From JAJKIP01 sp040509055 (lineage in GTDB: Bacteria > Bacteroidota > Bacteroidia > Chitinophagales > Chitinophagaceae), in contig JBEVLT010000027.1 in the NCBI GenBank assembly GCA_040509055.1, positions 1 to 20,948 of the forward strand: a stretch of 20,948 bases of DNA, given 5' to 3'. The notes under the pieces are model-generated. The model saw nothing but the letters and a program-made list of their open reading frames with translations, did not search any database and was not told where the DNA came from. The position numbers and the translations under genes are program-made. Below are positions 14,261-20,948 of the stretch, piece by piece (position 1 is the first letter of the stretch; every line of letters starts with the position of its first letter).

Positions 14261-15016
14261 ATGAGAATCCTGATAACAAACGACGACGGTATCTATAGTC
14301 CGGGTATCGCCGCGCTGGCCCGGTTTGCTGCTAAATTCGGGGAGGTAACAGTGGTAGCGCCCGATGTAGAGCAATCTTCCATGGGCCATGCCGTTACGCA
14401 CTCCAGGCCGCTTACCCTCCGGAAATCGGTGGTAAATTTTGAAAATGCAGAAGCATTCCGGGTAAACGGTACGCCGGCGGACTGTGTGGCATTGGGTACA
14501 CACCTGCACTCCAAGATCGACGTGGTGCTCTCCGGCATCAATATGGGGCCGAATCTCGGCAACTCCATGTGGCATTCCGGTACGCTGGCCGGCGCCAAAC
14601 AGGCGGTATTGCTGGGCATCAAAGGGATTGCGCTGAGCACACCCGTCACCGGCAATGGTCCCGACTTTGACGTATTGCAACCCTTTGTTGAAAAAACGCT
14701 GGAAGTACTCTTTGAATCCACCGAACTGGGCTTGTATAACGTGAATTTTCCTCCTGCGCCGCATGATATCTTATGGACCAGCCAGTCGGTCCGGCTTTAC
14801 GACGGGCATATCATACCCGGTATGGACCCGATGGGCCGTAAGCACTACTGGTTTACGGTAAAACCCCTGGAACCGGCCGAAGAAGGCACCGACCGCTGGG
14901 CCGTGGACAATGGATATGTTTCGATCACGCCGCTACGGCTTGACCTGACCAACGAGGCAGAACTTAACAAACGAAAACAGCAGGATGTACCGGAAGTACT
15001 TGATAGGGTACGGTAA
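14261..15016 (+). CDS. surE: 5'/3'-nucleotidase SurE
   Basis: SurE is a divalent-metal phosphatase that releases phosphate from nucleoside monophosphates and short polyphosphate. The 251-residue product starts MRILITNDDGIYSPG and has the metal-binding residues D8, D9, S39 and N94, the last in SGINMGPNLG. GTPADC is at about 70-75. The frame is open for 43 codons upstream but these have no family similarity; the ATG at 14261 has a Shine-Dalgarno-like GGAAAG (14248-14253) seven bases before it. It converges on aroQ with a 12-base gap that holds a perfect palindrome. Confidence 0.95.
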   Translation: MRILITNDDGIYSPGIAALARFAAKFGEVTVVAPDVEQSSMGHAVTHSRPLTLRKSVVNFENAEAFRVNGTPADCVALGTHLHSKIDVVLSGINMGPNLGNSMWHSGTLAGAKQAVLLGIKGIALSTPVTGNGPDFDVLQPFVEKTLEVLFESTELGLYNVNFPPAPHDILWTSQSVRLYDGHIIPGMDPMGRKHYWFTVKPLEPAEEGTDRWAVDNGYVSITPLRLDLTNEAELNKRKQQDVPEVLDRVR

Positions 15017-15027
15017 TTAAATTACCG
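15011..15027. terminator. Perfect 17-bp palindrome between surE and aroQ, candidate bidirectional terminator
   Basis: CGGTAATT-A-AATTACCG has perfect 8-base arms, spans the surE stop codon (14-16 of 15014-15016) and ends two bases before the aroQ stop codon. It lacks a clear T run, so it may terminate weakly or be fortuitous. Confidence 0.4.
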
Positions 15028-15028
15028 G

Positions 15029-15460
15029 CTATGGTGCAGTATCAAGGGAGATAAAATATTCCACGGCCAGTTTGTATCCTTCCAGCCCCAGGCCAAATAT
15101 GCTTCCTTTTGCCTTTCCCGACACATGAGAGAGCTTGCGAAAATCTTCGCGGGCGTGTACATTGGAGATATGCACTTCTATCACCGGGGCCCTGATGGCC
15201 GCAATAGCATCGCCGATAGCTACCGAAGTATGCGTATACCCTGCCGGGTTCAGCACAATGCCGTCGTGGCTGAATCCTGCCTGCTGGATGGCATCGATCA
15301 GTTCGCCTTCGACATTGCTCTGGAAATAAGAAAAATGAACATGCGGATATTGCGCCTGCAACTTTTCCAGGAATACCTCAAACGACAGGTTGCCGTAAAT
15401 ATCGGTTTCCCGCTTGCCAAGCAGGTTCAGGTTGGGGCCGTTGATGATGGCAATTCTCAT
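15029..15460 (-). CDS. aroQ: 3-dehydroquinate dehydratase, type II
   Basis: AroQ converts 3-dehydroquinate to 3-dehydroshikimate, step three of the shikimate pathway, as a dodecamer. The 143-residue product has the typical length. It shows INGPNLNLLGKRE (6-18) with R17, catalytic Y22 in IYG, NPAGYTHTS (71-79) with N71, HISN with H97, and R108. The gene lies 134 bases after carA on the same strand. That spacer has a near-match -7 box (CACTTTTG on the minus strand, 15538-15545), so it may be transcribed alone or with carA. Confidence 0.96.
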   Translation of the reverse strand: MRIAIINGPNLNLLGKRETDIYGNLSFEVFLEKLQAQYPHVHFSYFQSNVEGELIDAIQQAGFSHDGIVLNPAGYTHTSVAIGDAIAAIRAPVIEVHISNVHAREDFRKLSHVSGKAKGSIFGLGLEGYKLAVEYFISLDTAP

Positions 15461-15594
15461 GACAGCGAATGTACTGATTAGTTATCAACCTGCGGGCTGG
15501 CGTATCTTTCATTTATAGGCTGGCTCCCTTCCTAATTCAAAAGTGAAAAGTAAACCCCATTACCGCACTCCATCTGCTAAACCGGCTGCGGCTT

Positions 15595-16689
15595 TCATTT
15601 CATCATCCCGATGAACTCATCGAACAGGTAGCGGCTGTCGTGCGGGCCGGGTGTGCTTTCCGGGTGGTATTGCACCGAAAAAGCGGGCTTGCCTTTGATG
15701 CGGATGCCTTCGATGGAGTGGTCGTTCAGGTTCACGTGCGTGATCTCGATATGATCGGCCTTTTTCACCGCCTCGGGATTCACACCAAAGCCGTGGTTCT
15801 GGGTGGTGATCTCGCTGCGGCCGGTCAGCAGGTTTTTGACCGGGTGATTCAATCCCCGGTGGCCGTGGTGCATCTTGAACGTAGGAATATCATTGGCCAG
15901 CGCCAGCAGCTGGTGGCCCAGGCAGATACCGAATACCGGTTTGTTTTCTTCCATGATGCCTTTTACGGTATCGATGGCATAACCCATCGCGGCAGGGTCG
16001 CCGGGGCCGTTGGAAATAAAGTACCCGGAAGGATTGAACTGGTTGACTTCTTCCAGCGGCGTTTTGGCCGGGAACACCTTCACATAGGCGCCGCGCTCCA
16101 CCATGCAATCGAGTATATGCTGCTTTACGCCGTAGTCCATTACGGCAATGCGTACCGGCGAGCCGGCATCCCCTCTTTCATAAGCCTCTTTGGTGCTCAC
16201 CTGCGAGGCCAGCTCCAGCCCGTCCATATCCGGAACTTCGGCCAGCTTTTTCTTCAGCTCTTCCACATCGGTCGTCTCAGAGGAAATGATGCAGTTCATA
16301 GCGCCCCTGGTACGGATATGTGCCACCAGTGCCCGGGTGTCCACACCTTCTATCGATACGATGTTATTGGCTTTCAGGTAATCCTCCAGCGAGCCTTTGG
16401 CCAGCTTGCGGGAATAGGTCTCTTCGAGGTTGCGGCCGATCAGTCCCCTGATCTTCACGGAAGAGGATTCTACTTCATCATCCTTCACCCCGTAGTTACC
16501 CACATGCACGGTGTTCATGATCAGTATCTGGCCAAAGTAGCTGGGATCGGTAAACACTTCCTGGTACCCGGTCATGCCGGTATTGAAACATATCTCGCCG
16601 GTGGTGGTGCCGATCATGCCGAAGGCTTTGCCGTGGCAAACAGTACCATCCTGGAGCAATAAAACAGCGGGGAGTTGGGTATGAGGCAT
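15595..16689 (-). CDS. carA: Carbamoyl-phosphate synthase small subunit
   Basis: CarA hydrolyses glutamine and passes ammonia to CarB to make carbamoyl phosphate for pyrimidines and arginine. The 364-residue product has the N-terminal CPSase domain (LLQDGTVCHGKAFG, then FNTGMTGYQEVFTDPSY) and a class I glutamine amidotransferase domain with the nucleophile C256 in GICLGHQ and H342 plus E344 in QYHPES. An open extension upstream to 16758 carries a hydrophobic stretch but no family similarity, so the ATG at 16689 is taken. The large subunit carB is not in the window. Confidence 0.96.
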   Translation of the reverse strand: MPHTQLPAVLLLQDGTVCHGKAFGMIGTTTGEICFNTGMTGYQEVFTDPSYFGQILIMNTVHVGNYGVKDDEVESSSVKIRGLIGRNLEETYSRKLAKGSLEDYLKANNIVSIEGVDTRALVAHIRTRGAMNCIISSETTDVEELKKKLAEVPDMDGLELASQVSTKEAYERGDAGSPVRIAVMDYGVKQHILDCMVERGAYVKVFPAKTPLEEVNQFNPSGYFISNGPGDPAAMGYAIDTVKGIMEENKPVFGICLGHQLLALANDIPTFKMHHGHRGLNHPVKNLLTGRSEITTQNHGFGVNPEAVKKADHIEITHVNLNDHSIEGIRIKGKPAFSVQYHPESTPGPHDSRYLFDEFIGMMK

Positions 16690-16721
16690 TTTTTGTCGGT
16701 TAATTGAAAAAACAAATTGCG

Positions 16722-16729
16722 CAAAGGTA
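16722..16729 (-). promoter_or_regulatory. Candidate -7 box for carA
   Basis: The minus strand reads TACCTTTG, an exact TAnnTTTG match, 32 bases before the carA ATG. A TTG lies 26 bases upstream, longer than the usual spacing. Confidence 0.45.
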
Positions 16730-16851
16730 AGGATGAAAAAGTTTCCGGGTACAGACAATTAATCCACAAAAATGAAATTTTCAGGGAGAAATACATAGAC
16801 CCTGTCCAGGTAAAAATTGTAGTTTTAGACGCACCAACTTCTTCTTAACCG

Positions 16852-17736
16852 ATGAAAAACTTCTTTTCGGTATGGCTGATCCTGATTACAGCTACCACAT
16901 CCGCCCAGCATACTGTTGATAGCAGCGCCTTCAAGCTGTTTAACCGCGGGTACCGGTCTTACGAAAGCGGCAACCTGGATTCGGCTCTTTCCGCCTGGAC
17001 GGAGATCGTGGAAAAACAGATCGGTAAAGAATATGACGTATACGGCTACGCCTTTTTCAATATCCCGGCTATTTACTGGCAAATGAAGCAGGTTGACAAG
17101 GCAAAGGAATGGTACCGGAAAGTGCTGGCCTCCGACCTGAGAGACAATGATGAAACGGGCGAGCTGATGGAGCCACATACCAATTACAAGTACAAATCCT
17201 CGATCGCCCTGGCACGTCTTTCCCTGCTGGATTCCAACTATGCAGCTGTATTGCAGTGGCTGGACTCGGCCGAAACGGCCCATCCTTACTGGGGTTATGA
17301 GGGAAGTGCCACCAATGTAAGCAAGGAGCAGGCATTCCGGACCGGCTGGAAAACGGATGTATTGCTGAAACTGGGCAGAAAAGAAGAGGCGATCCACCTC
17401 ATCCTGACGGAGCTGATTTGTGCGGGCCGGCTGGAAAGCTTTTTTAAAAGATCTGAAGATGTTCTGCTGACGCTCATCGATAAAAAAGCATTCCGGGCTG
17501 ATCTTGATGCGGCACTGGACGGTTTAACATTACAGTCTTCCGACAGCAGTCACTGGACAGCTTTTTTCACTCTGCATGGGCTACGGTATACGATACCGAT
17601 CAGCAAGGTCTACCCCGATCGTGAGCTGCCCCACTACTGGAGGATCTACTTTATCAACACGGACCAGGTAGTCGATCAATCTTCTGTTGTCCACTACATC
17701 CGGCAACGGCAGTTTTACCAACGCCTGTCGGAATAA
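16852..17736 (+). CDS. Exported TPR-like hypothetical protein
   Basis: The 294-residue product starts with a signal peptide (about 1-19, ending TSAQ). Residues about 28-140 look like tetratricopeptide-type helix pairs, with FNRGYRSYESGNLDSALSAW and the repeat-like AKEWYRKVLASD. The C-terminal third is less repetitive and rich in aromatic residues. No catalytic motif is seen. It is probably periplasmic. It is divergent from carA, with a near-match -7 box (TAGTTTTA, 16820-16827) 24 bases before the ATG. I do not recognise a named family. Confidence 0.8.
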   Translation: MKNFFSVWLILITATTSAQHTVDSSAFKLFNRGYRSYESGNLDSALSAWTEIVEKQIGKEYDVYGYAFFNIPAIYWQMKQVDKAKEWYRKVLASDLRDNDETGELMEPHTNYKYKSSIALARLSLLDSNYAAVLQWLDSAETAHPYWGYEGSATNVSKEQAFRTGWKTDVLLKLGRKEEAIHLILTELICAGRLESFFKRSEDVLLTLIDKKAFRADLDAALDGLTLQSSDSSHWTAFFTLHGLRYTIPISKVYPDRELPHYWRIYFINTDQVVDQSSVVHYIRQRQFYQRLSE

Positions 17737-17933
17737 GCGATAGCCACGGTTTTACAGCATTGCTTTCAGGGATATTACGCGCTCCGAAAAAGCATCACAG
17801 CGGGGTAAAGATCGAAAGGCGATACTGCTTTGCGGGCGAAGCACCGTATAAACGAGCAAGGTCCGGTACATCTCCTGCTTCCACACATTCAGTTATTCTT
17901 TTTGCGGCAGATCACCGGCACTTGTTTTCCACA

Positions 17934-17958
17934 GGCAAAAACTATTTTCCTTTTTGCC
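17934..17958. promoter_or_regulatory. Inverted repeat upstream of the histidine kinase gene
   Basis: GGCAAAAA (17934-17941) and TTTTTGCC (17951-17958) are perfect 8-base arms around a 9-base loop, ending 32 bases before the kinase ATG. It could be an operator or an RNA hairpin in the leader. The rest of the 254-base gene-free spacer 17737-17990 shows no recognisable element. Confidence 0.45.
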
Positions 17959-17990
17959 ACGTACATGCCGTGATCCAAACCCTGACTACA

Positions 17991-19031
17991 ATGAATCTTG
18001 TATACCGGAAACTATCAGGCTTCAGGCCTGTTGCGAAAAGCTACAGCCTGAAGTTCCTGTTTATCGCCTTTATCGGCATCCATATCCCGCTGATCGGACT
18101 GATTGTCTTTATCGTGCTGTCGCCCGGCGATATACCTTCCTCCACAATCTTCCTGCTGACGCTGGGCGCTACCGTAGCCACTTTGCTGGTATTGAGAGGC
18201 CTGCTGTCGCCCCTGCACATGACCAAGCAGGCCCTGGAGGAATATATCCTGACACGCAGCCTGCCCGACCTGCCGATGGAGTACCCGGACGAAGCCGGCA
18301 TCCTGATGCACCGCACGCAGGAAACCGTGGTGAAGCTCGACACCCTGATCGAAGAAAAAAAGGACCTGATCGGGCTGCTCAGCCACGACCTGCGGCTGCC
18401 TCTGGCCAATATCAAGCTGCTCAGCGAGCACCTGAAATCCGCCAAAAACCTGTCGGAAAAAGACCAGGCCGACATCGCTACGATGATCTGGAACTCAGCC
18501 CAAAAACAGATCAGGATCTTCCAGGATATCCTGAATATTTTAAAATACGAAGACATTGAGATGAGCAACCTGTCGGTGCGTGAACTGTCGCCCAGGGCCA
18601 TTATCGAAGCCGCCTGGACAGAAATGGAACAGGTAGCCAAAAGCAAGAACGTTAACCTGGTGATCAACGAGCAGTACCGGGGAAAGATACTGGCAGACCG
18701 CCAGGTATTTCCCCAGGTGATCAAAAACCTGCTCAGCAACGCGGTAAAATTTTCAAACCCCGGCTTCACCATAACGGCCGGTATCGCCCAAAAAGCCCCG
18801 AACACCACCATCTCGGTGGCAGATACCGGCGCCGGCTTTGACAATGCGCATGCCGAAGAGCTGTTTGAGCGGTTTACGGCCCGGCGCAAAAACGGAACAG
18901 ACAACGAACCATCTATCGGTATGGGCCTTTACCTGTCACGCAAAATAATAAACGCGCACGAGGGCACATTGACCGCCCACAGCGAGGGGCCTGGTCATGG
19001 AGCAGTGTTTACGATCCGGCTTCCCGCGTAG
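17991..19031 (+). CDS. Membrane-bound sensor histidine kinase
   Basis: The 346-residue product has two membrane segments (about 20-44 and 52-69) with almost no periplasmic loop between them, a cytoplasmic linker, and a HisKA domain whose H-box LLSHDLRLPLANI carries the phospho-accepting H132. The HATPase domain has the N-box KNLLSNAVKFS, the G1 box VADTGAGF and the G2 box GMGLYLSRKI. With such a short loop, sensing is probably within the membrane or cytoplasmic. The frame is open 77 codons upstream, but the ATG at 17991 places the first membrane segment normally. No response regulator gene is adjacent, so it is an orphan here. Confidence 0.92.
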   Translation: MNLVYRKLSGFRPVAKSYSLKFLFIAFIGIHIPLIGLIVFIVLSPGDIPSSTIFLLTLGATVATLLVLRGLLSPLHMTKQALEEYILTRSLPDLPMEYPDEAGILMHRTQETVVKLDTLIEEKKDLIGLLSHDLRLPLANIKLLSEHLKSAKNLSEKDQADIATMIWNSAQKQIRIFQDILNILKYEDIEMSNLSVRELSPRAIIEAAWTEMEQVAKSKNVNLVINEQYRGKILADRQVFPQVIKNLLSNAVKFSNPGFTITAGIAQKAPNTTISVADTGAGFDNAHAEELFERFTARRKNGTDNEPSIGMGLYLSRKIINAHEGTLTAHSEGPGHGAVFTIRLPA

Positions 19032-19032
19032 A

Positions 19033-19046
19033 TGCCGCCGGCGGCA
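19033..19046. terminator. GC-rich perfect palindrome after the histidine kinase gene
   Basis: TGCCGCCGGCGGCA is a perfect 14-bp palindrome starting two bases after the kinase stop codon. There is no T run, so termination by it is uncertain. Confidence 0.3.
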
Positions 19047-19061
19047 ATGGGAATTAATACT

Positions 19062-19069
19062 TACATTTG
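19062..19069 (+). promoter_or_regulatory. Candidate -7 box for the CPBP protease gene
   Basis: TACATTTG, an exact TAnnTTTG match, lies 24 bases before the ATG at 19094. No -33 TTG is seen at standard spacing. Confidence 0.45.
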
Positions 19070-19093
19070 GATAGGCCCCACCGACTGTCCATT

Positions 19094-19891
19094 ATGAACC
19101 AGACCCTGCGAACCCTTGCCATCACCGTCATCTGTTTTCTGCTGTACTATATTGCCTTCGAAAAATTCGAGCCGATCATGCTGCTGGCCGACCGGGTGGT
19201 CCATTACCGGCTGCTGAGCTATTTTATTACTTACTGGGTGATCGGCATTCCCATTTTCATCGGCACCCTGCTGATCAACGAGAATCACCGGGTATTCCGG
19301 AAGCTGGGACTGGGTGCCAACCCGTTGACGGCGCTGCTTCTGGCCGCTGTATTTGCCCTGCCCATGTTTATCGGCGGGCTTATCTTTTATCCAATCTCAT
19401 CCTCCCTCAGCTTTCCCAACCTGGTAGCAGGCACCCTCTTCGCCGGTTTTTTCGAAGAGCTGTACTTCCGGGGCTTTCTCTTTGGCCAGGTGTTCAGGAA
19501 TACAAAGCTCGGCTTCCTGCCTTCCATCTTCCTCGGGGCAGTGATCTTTGCCTGCGGCCACCTGTACCAAAGCCAGGATGCTGGTGAACTGGCAGGTATC
19601 TTCATTACCACCTTCATGGGCGCCATCTTTTTTGCCTGGCTCTTCGTGGAGTGGAACTACAACCTGTGGGTACCGATTTTCCTGCACACGCTGATGAACC
19701 TGGCCTGGCAGCTTTTCGATGTAAGCGACAATGCGCTGGGCAATGTAAATTCGAATATTTTCCGGGGTCTTACCATTGCATTGGCAATCATCATAACGAT
19801 CGTATACAAAAGAAGGACCGGCCAAAAGCTGGCGGTGAACCGCGATACGATATGGATAAAACAGAAGTTGCCGCATCATTCTTTATCATAA
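19094..19891 (+). CDS. CPBP-family intramembrane metalloprotease (CAAX/Rce1-like)
   Basis: The 265-residue product has about seven to eight membrane segments. It carries the family's active-site motifs: EELYFR (E121, E122, R126), H156 in FACGHLYQ, and HTLMN with H198 and N202. Family members cleave membrane-embedded or membrane-near peptides; bacterial substrates are mostly unknown, with roles in bacteriocin immunity or maturation in some species. The frame extends to a TTG at 19067, but that TTG lies inside the -7 box, so the ATG at 19094 is taken. It is separated from the kinase gene by 62 bases with its own candidate promoter. Confidence 0.9.
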   Translation: MNQTLRTLAITVICFLLYYIAFEKFEPIMLLADRVVHYRLLSYFITYWVIGIPIFIGTLLINENHRVFRKLGLGANPLTALLLAAVFALPMFIGGLIFYPISSSLSFPNLVAGTLFAGFFEELYFRGFLFGQVFRNTKLGFLPSIFLGAVIFACGHLYQSQDAGELAGIFITTFMGAIFFAWLFVEWNYNLWVPIFLHTLMNLAWQLFDVSDNALGNVNSNIFRGLTIALAIIITIVYKRRTGQKLAVNRDTIWIKQKLPHHSLS

Positions 19892-20065
19892 AATAGTGTA
19901 ACCCGGATCTATCGGCCAGCCCAGCTCATTCAGTACCTGGCAGCATCGCCCTGTCGTTTCCCGTTGCCTGCCAAACGCTATTCCGGAAGGCTTGCAACTT
20001 TTCTTTAATTCCATCGTCTTTTGAAAAAATACCGGCCTGCCGCCGGCACACAAACCAATCAATAT

Positions 20066-20710
20066 ATGAAACCAATCCTGCTATTGCTGGGAGTCATCTG
20101 CTATTGCTCCGCCTTCAGCCAAAAAGTTGAGATCAATTATTCCACCCCGCTCCAGATCGACAGTTCGGAGTACTTCATGATCCCCGAGCTGATCGACAAC
20201 GATAACAAAGAAGCCTACGGAAAAGGGAAAGGCTACCTGCTATGGGGTAACTATACCGATATCTATTTCTACAATGCCAAAACCAACGAATCCAAAAAGC
20301 TGTTCGGGACCACGCTCGCCCTGGTCTCTTCTTTCAATACCGGCAGGCAGTATTACTACGACCGGCCGGGCGACCAGGAAGAAAAAGCGCCGGCCAATAT
20401 CCTGCCCCGGCATATCCTGTACCTGGCCAGAACGGCTGACTATAACGGTGACAAGGCGCTGGACTCCGACGACCCGGTTTACCTCTATCTCTCTGATAAG
20501 ACAGGCAACAACCTGGCCCGCATCACACCCGAAGGCATGAACCTGGTGTCCTGGACGCTGTCGAAAGACAAACAAATGATTTTAGTAAAATTGCAGCGCG
20601 ATAAGAACGGGAATAAAAAATTCGGACAGGGTGACGACGATGTGTATTACCGGGTAGACCTGCAGGAAGACGTGTCGAAGGTGAAATGTTATCCCCTGCC
20701 GCTGCAATAA
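20066..20710 (+). CDS. Exported hypothetical protein with two EF-hand-like calcium loops
   Basis: The 214-residue product has a signal peptide (about 1-19, ending AFSQ). The body is rich in aromatic and beta-type sequence, such as YLLWGNYTDIYFYN (57-70), and could be a partial beta-propeller. Two loops fit a calcium-binding pattern: DYNGDKALDSDD (125-136), with D/N at positions 1, 3, 5, 9 and 12, and DKNGNKKFGQGD (179-190), which is less complete. I do not recognise a named family. The frame extends to a TTG at 20021, but the ATG at 20066 starts the signal peptide. The upstream spacer (19892-20065) holds no clear promoter. Confidence 0.8.
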   Translation: MKPILLLLGVICYCSAFSQKVEINYSTPLQIDSSEYFMIPELIDNDNKEAYGKGKGYLLWGNYTDIYFYNAKTNESKKLFGTTLALVSSFNTGRQYYYDRPGDQEEKAPANILPRHILYLARTADYNGDKALDSDDPVYLYLSDKTGNNLARITPEGMNLVSWTLSKDKQMILVKLQRDKNGNKKFGQGDDDVYYRVDLQEDVSKVKCYPLPLQ

Positions 20711-20721
20711 ACAGAAAAGTA

Positions 20722-20856
20722 GTGGCGGCCTGGCCGAAACGGATACAGGCAGCACTAGCTATCATCAGGCCTAAAAATCATGAACATTTAAAAGAGCTGG
20801 TGGCTATTATCGGCTCCAGGATCAAAGATGACTCCGAAGAGTGGCAACCCAAATGA
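20722..20856 (+). CDS. Possible small ORF of 44 residues
   Basis: A GTG at 20722 opens a 44-residue frame (AWPKRIQAALAIIRPK in its first half, then a helical, charged stretch ending EEWQPK) that ends with TGA at 20854-20856. The TGA overlaps an ATG of the next frame (ATGA), as in coupled genes. No ATG is available and no Shine-Dalgarno is seen; I recognise no family. It may instead be non-coding, or a remnant of a larger gene. Confidence 0.3.
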   Translation: MAAWPKRIQAALAIIRPKNHEHLKELVAIIGSRIKDDSEEWQPK

Positions 20857-20948
20857 GAACAGTTAACAGCAATACTAATGAAGCGAATCGACAAAACAGG
20901 AAAACCTGCAGTCGCGGACATGTGTTCTATAAAACAAGCGATTGTCCC
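20853..20948 (+). CDS. RpoA C-terminal-domain-like zinc-ribbon protein, N-terminal part (cut by window edge)
   Basis: The frame from the ATG at 20853 is open for 32 codons to the right edge. It contains KTCSRGHVFYKTSDCP, which resembles the N-terminus of small Bacteroidota proteins made of a short Cys-rich segment of the form CxxGHxYYKSSDCPxCPxC followed by a helix-hairpin-helix similar to the C-terminal domain of the RNA polymerase alpha subunit. Only the first cysteines are in the window. The function of the family is not established; a DNA or polymerase contact is guessed from the fold. Its ATG overlaps the stop codon of the small upstream frame. Recognition is from memory of the pattern. 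Confidence 0.55.
   Translation, partial: MRTVNSNTNEANRQNRKTCSRGHVFYKTSDCP

Noticed and set aside
16690..16758. Extension of carA by 23 codons with a hydrophobic stretch, suggesting a signal peptide
   Set aside because: CarA is cytoplasmic, the standard N-terminus begins at the ATG at 16689, and the extension covers the candidate promoter.
16782..16804. CAGGG and CCCTG inverted pair upstream of the TPR gene
   Set aside because: The arms are five bases with a 13-base loop, easily due to chance.
17760..17990. N-terminal extension of the histidine kinase by 77 codons
   Set aside because: The extension has no signal, membrane segment or domain and contains the inverted repeat; the ATG at 17991 gives a normal kinase architecture.

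Overview
The window looks like chromosome of a Bacteroidota bacterium, most likely a Chitinophagaceae-type organism (inference). The basis is the protein style (a DUF6377-like protein, a CcmD-like protein, an RpoA-CTD-like zinc-ribbon protein at the right edge), a moderately GC-rich composition, scarce Shine-Dalgarno sequences, and repeated exact matches to the Bacteroidota -7 box TAnnTTTG upstream of genes. I see no tRNA, rRNA, CRISPR array, transposase, integrase or phage gene. No gene-free stretch exceeds 300 bases; the longest, 17737-17990, holds an inverted repeat ahead of a sensor kinase.

Region 1 (1-7124) lies entirely on the minus strand. From the right it reads: DegT-family sugar aminotransferase, UDP-glucose 6-dehydrogenase, UDP-glucuronate decarboxylase, a TviB/WbpO-type UDP-HexNAc dehydrogenase, RmlC and RmlD, then a hairpin terminator and the N-terminal part of a DUF6377-like TPR protein cut by the left edge. 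The six enzymes are a nucleotide-sugar supply cluster: UDP-Glc to UDP-GlcA to UDP-Xyl, UDP-HexNAc to its uronic acid, an amino sugar, and the last two steps to dTDP-L-rhamnose. They probably feed surface polysaccharide. RmlA, RmlB and all glycosyltransferases, flippases and polymerases lie outside the window.

Region 2 (7301-11685): divergent from that cluster is waaA (Kdo transferase), separated from it by an almost symmetric divergent promoter with a perfect 17-bp palindrome in the middle. Next come a conserved hypothetical gene that overlaps the waaA tail, thymidine kinase, and a cytochrome c maturation set ccmB-ccmC-ccmD. CcmC has an altered WWD signature.

Region 3 (11803-16689) is housekeeping metabolism: glutamate dehydrogenase, then (after a strong terminator) a convergent diacylglycerol-kinase-family lipid kinase, divergent surE, convergent aroQ, and carA.

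Region 4 (16852-20948) has genes mostly on the plus strand with little obvious shared function: an exported TPR-like protein, an orphan membrane histidine kinase, a CPBP-family membrane protease, an exported protein with two EF-hand-like calcium loops, a possible small ORF, and the start of an RpoA-CTD-like zinc-ribbon protein cut by the right edge.

I do not see a clear new multi-gene system. The most unusual signals are the symmetric divergent promoter at 7208-7254, the modified heme-handling motif of CcmC, recurrent intergenic dyads, and the short gene pair at the right edge.
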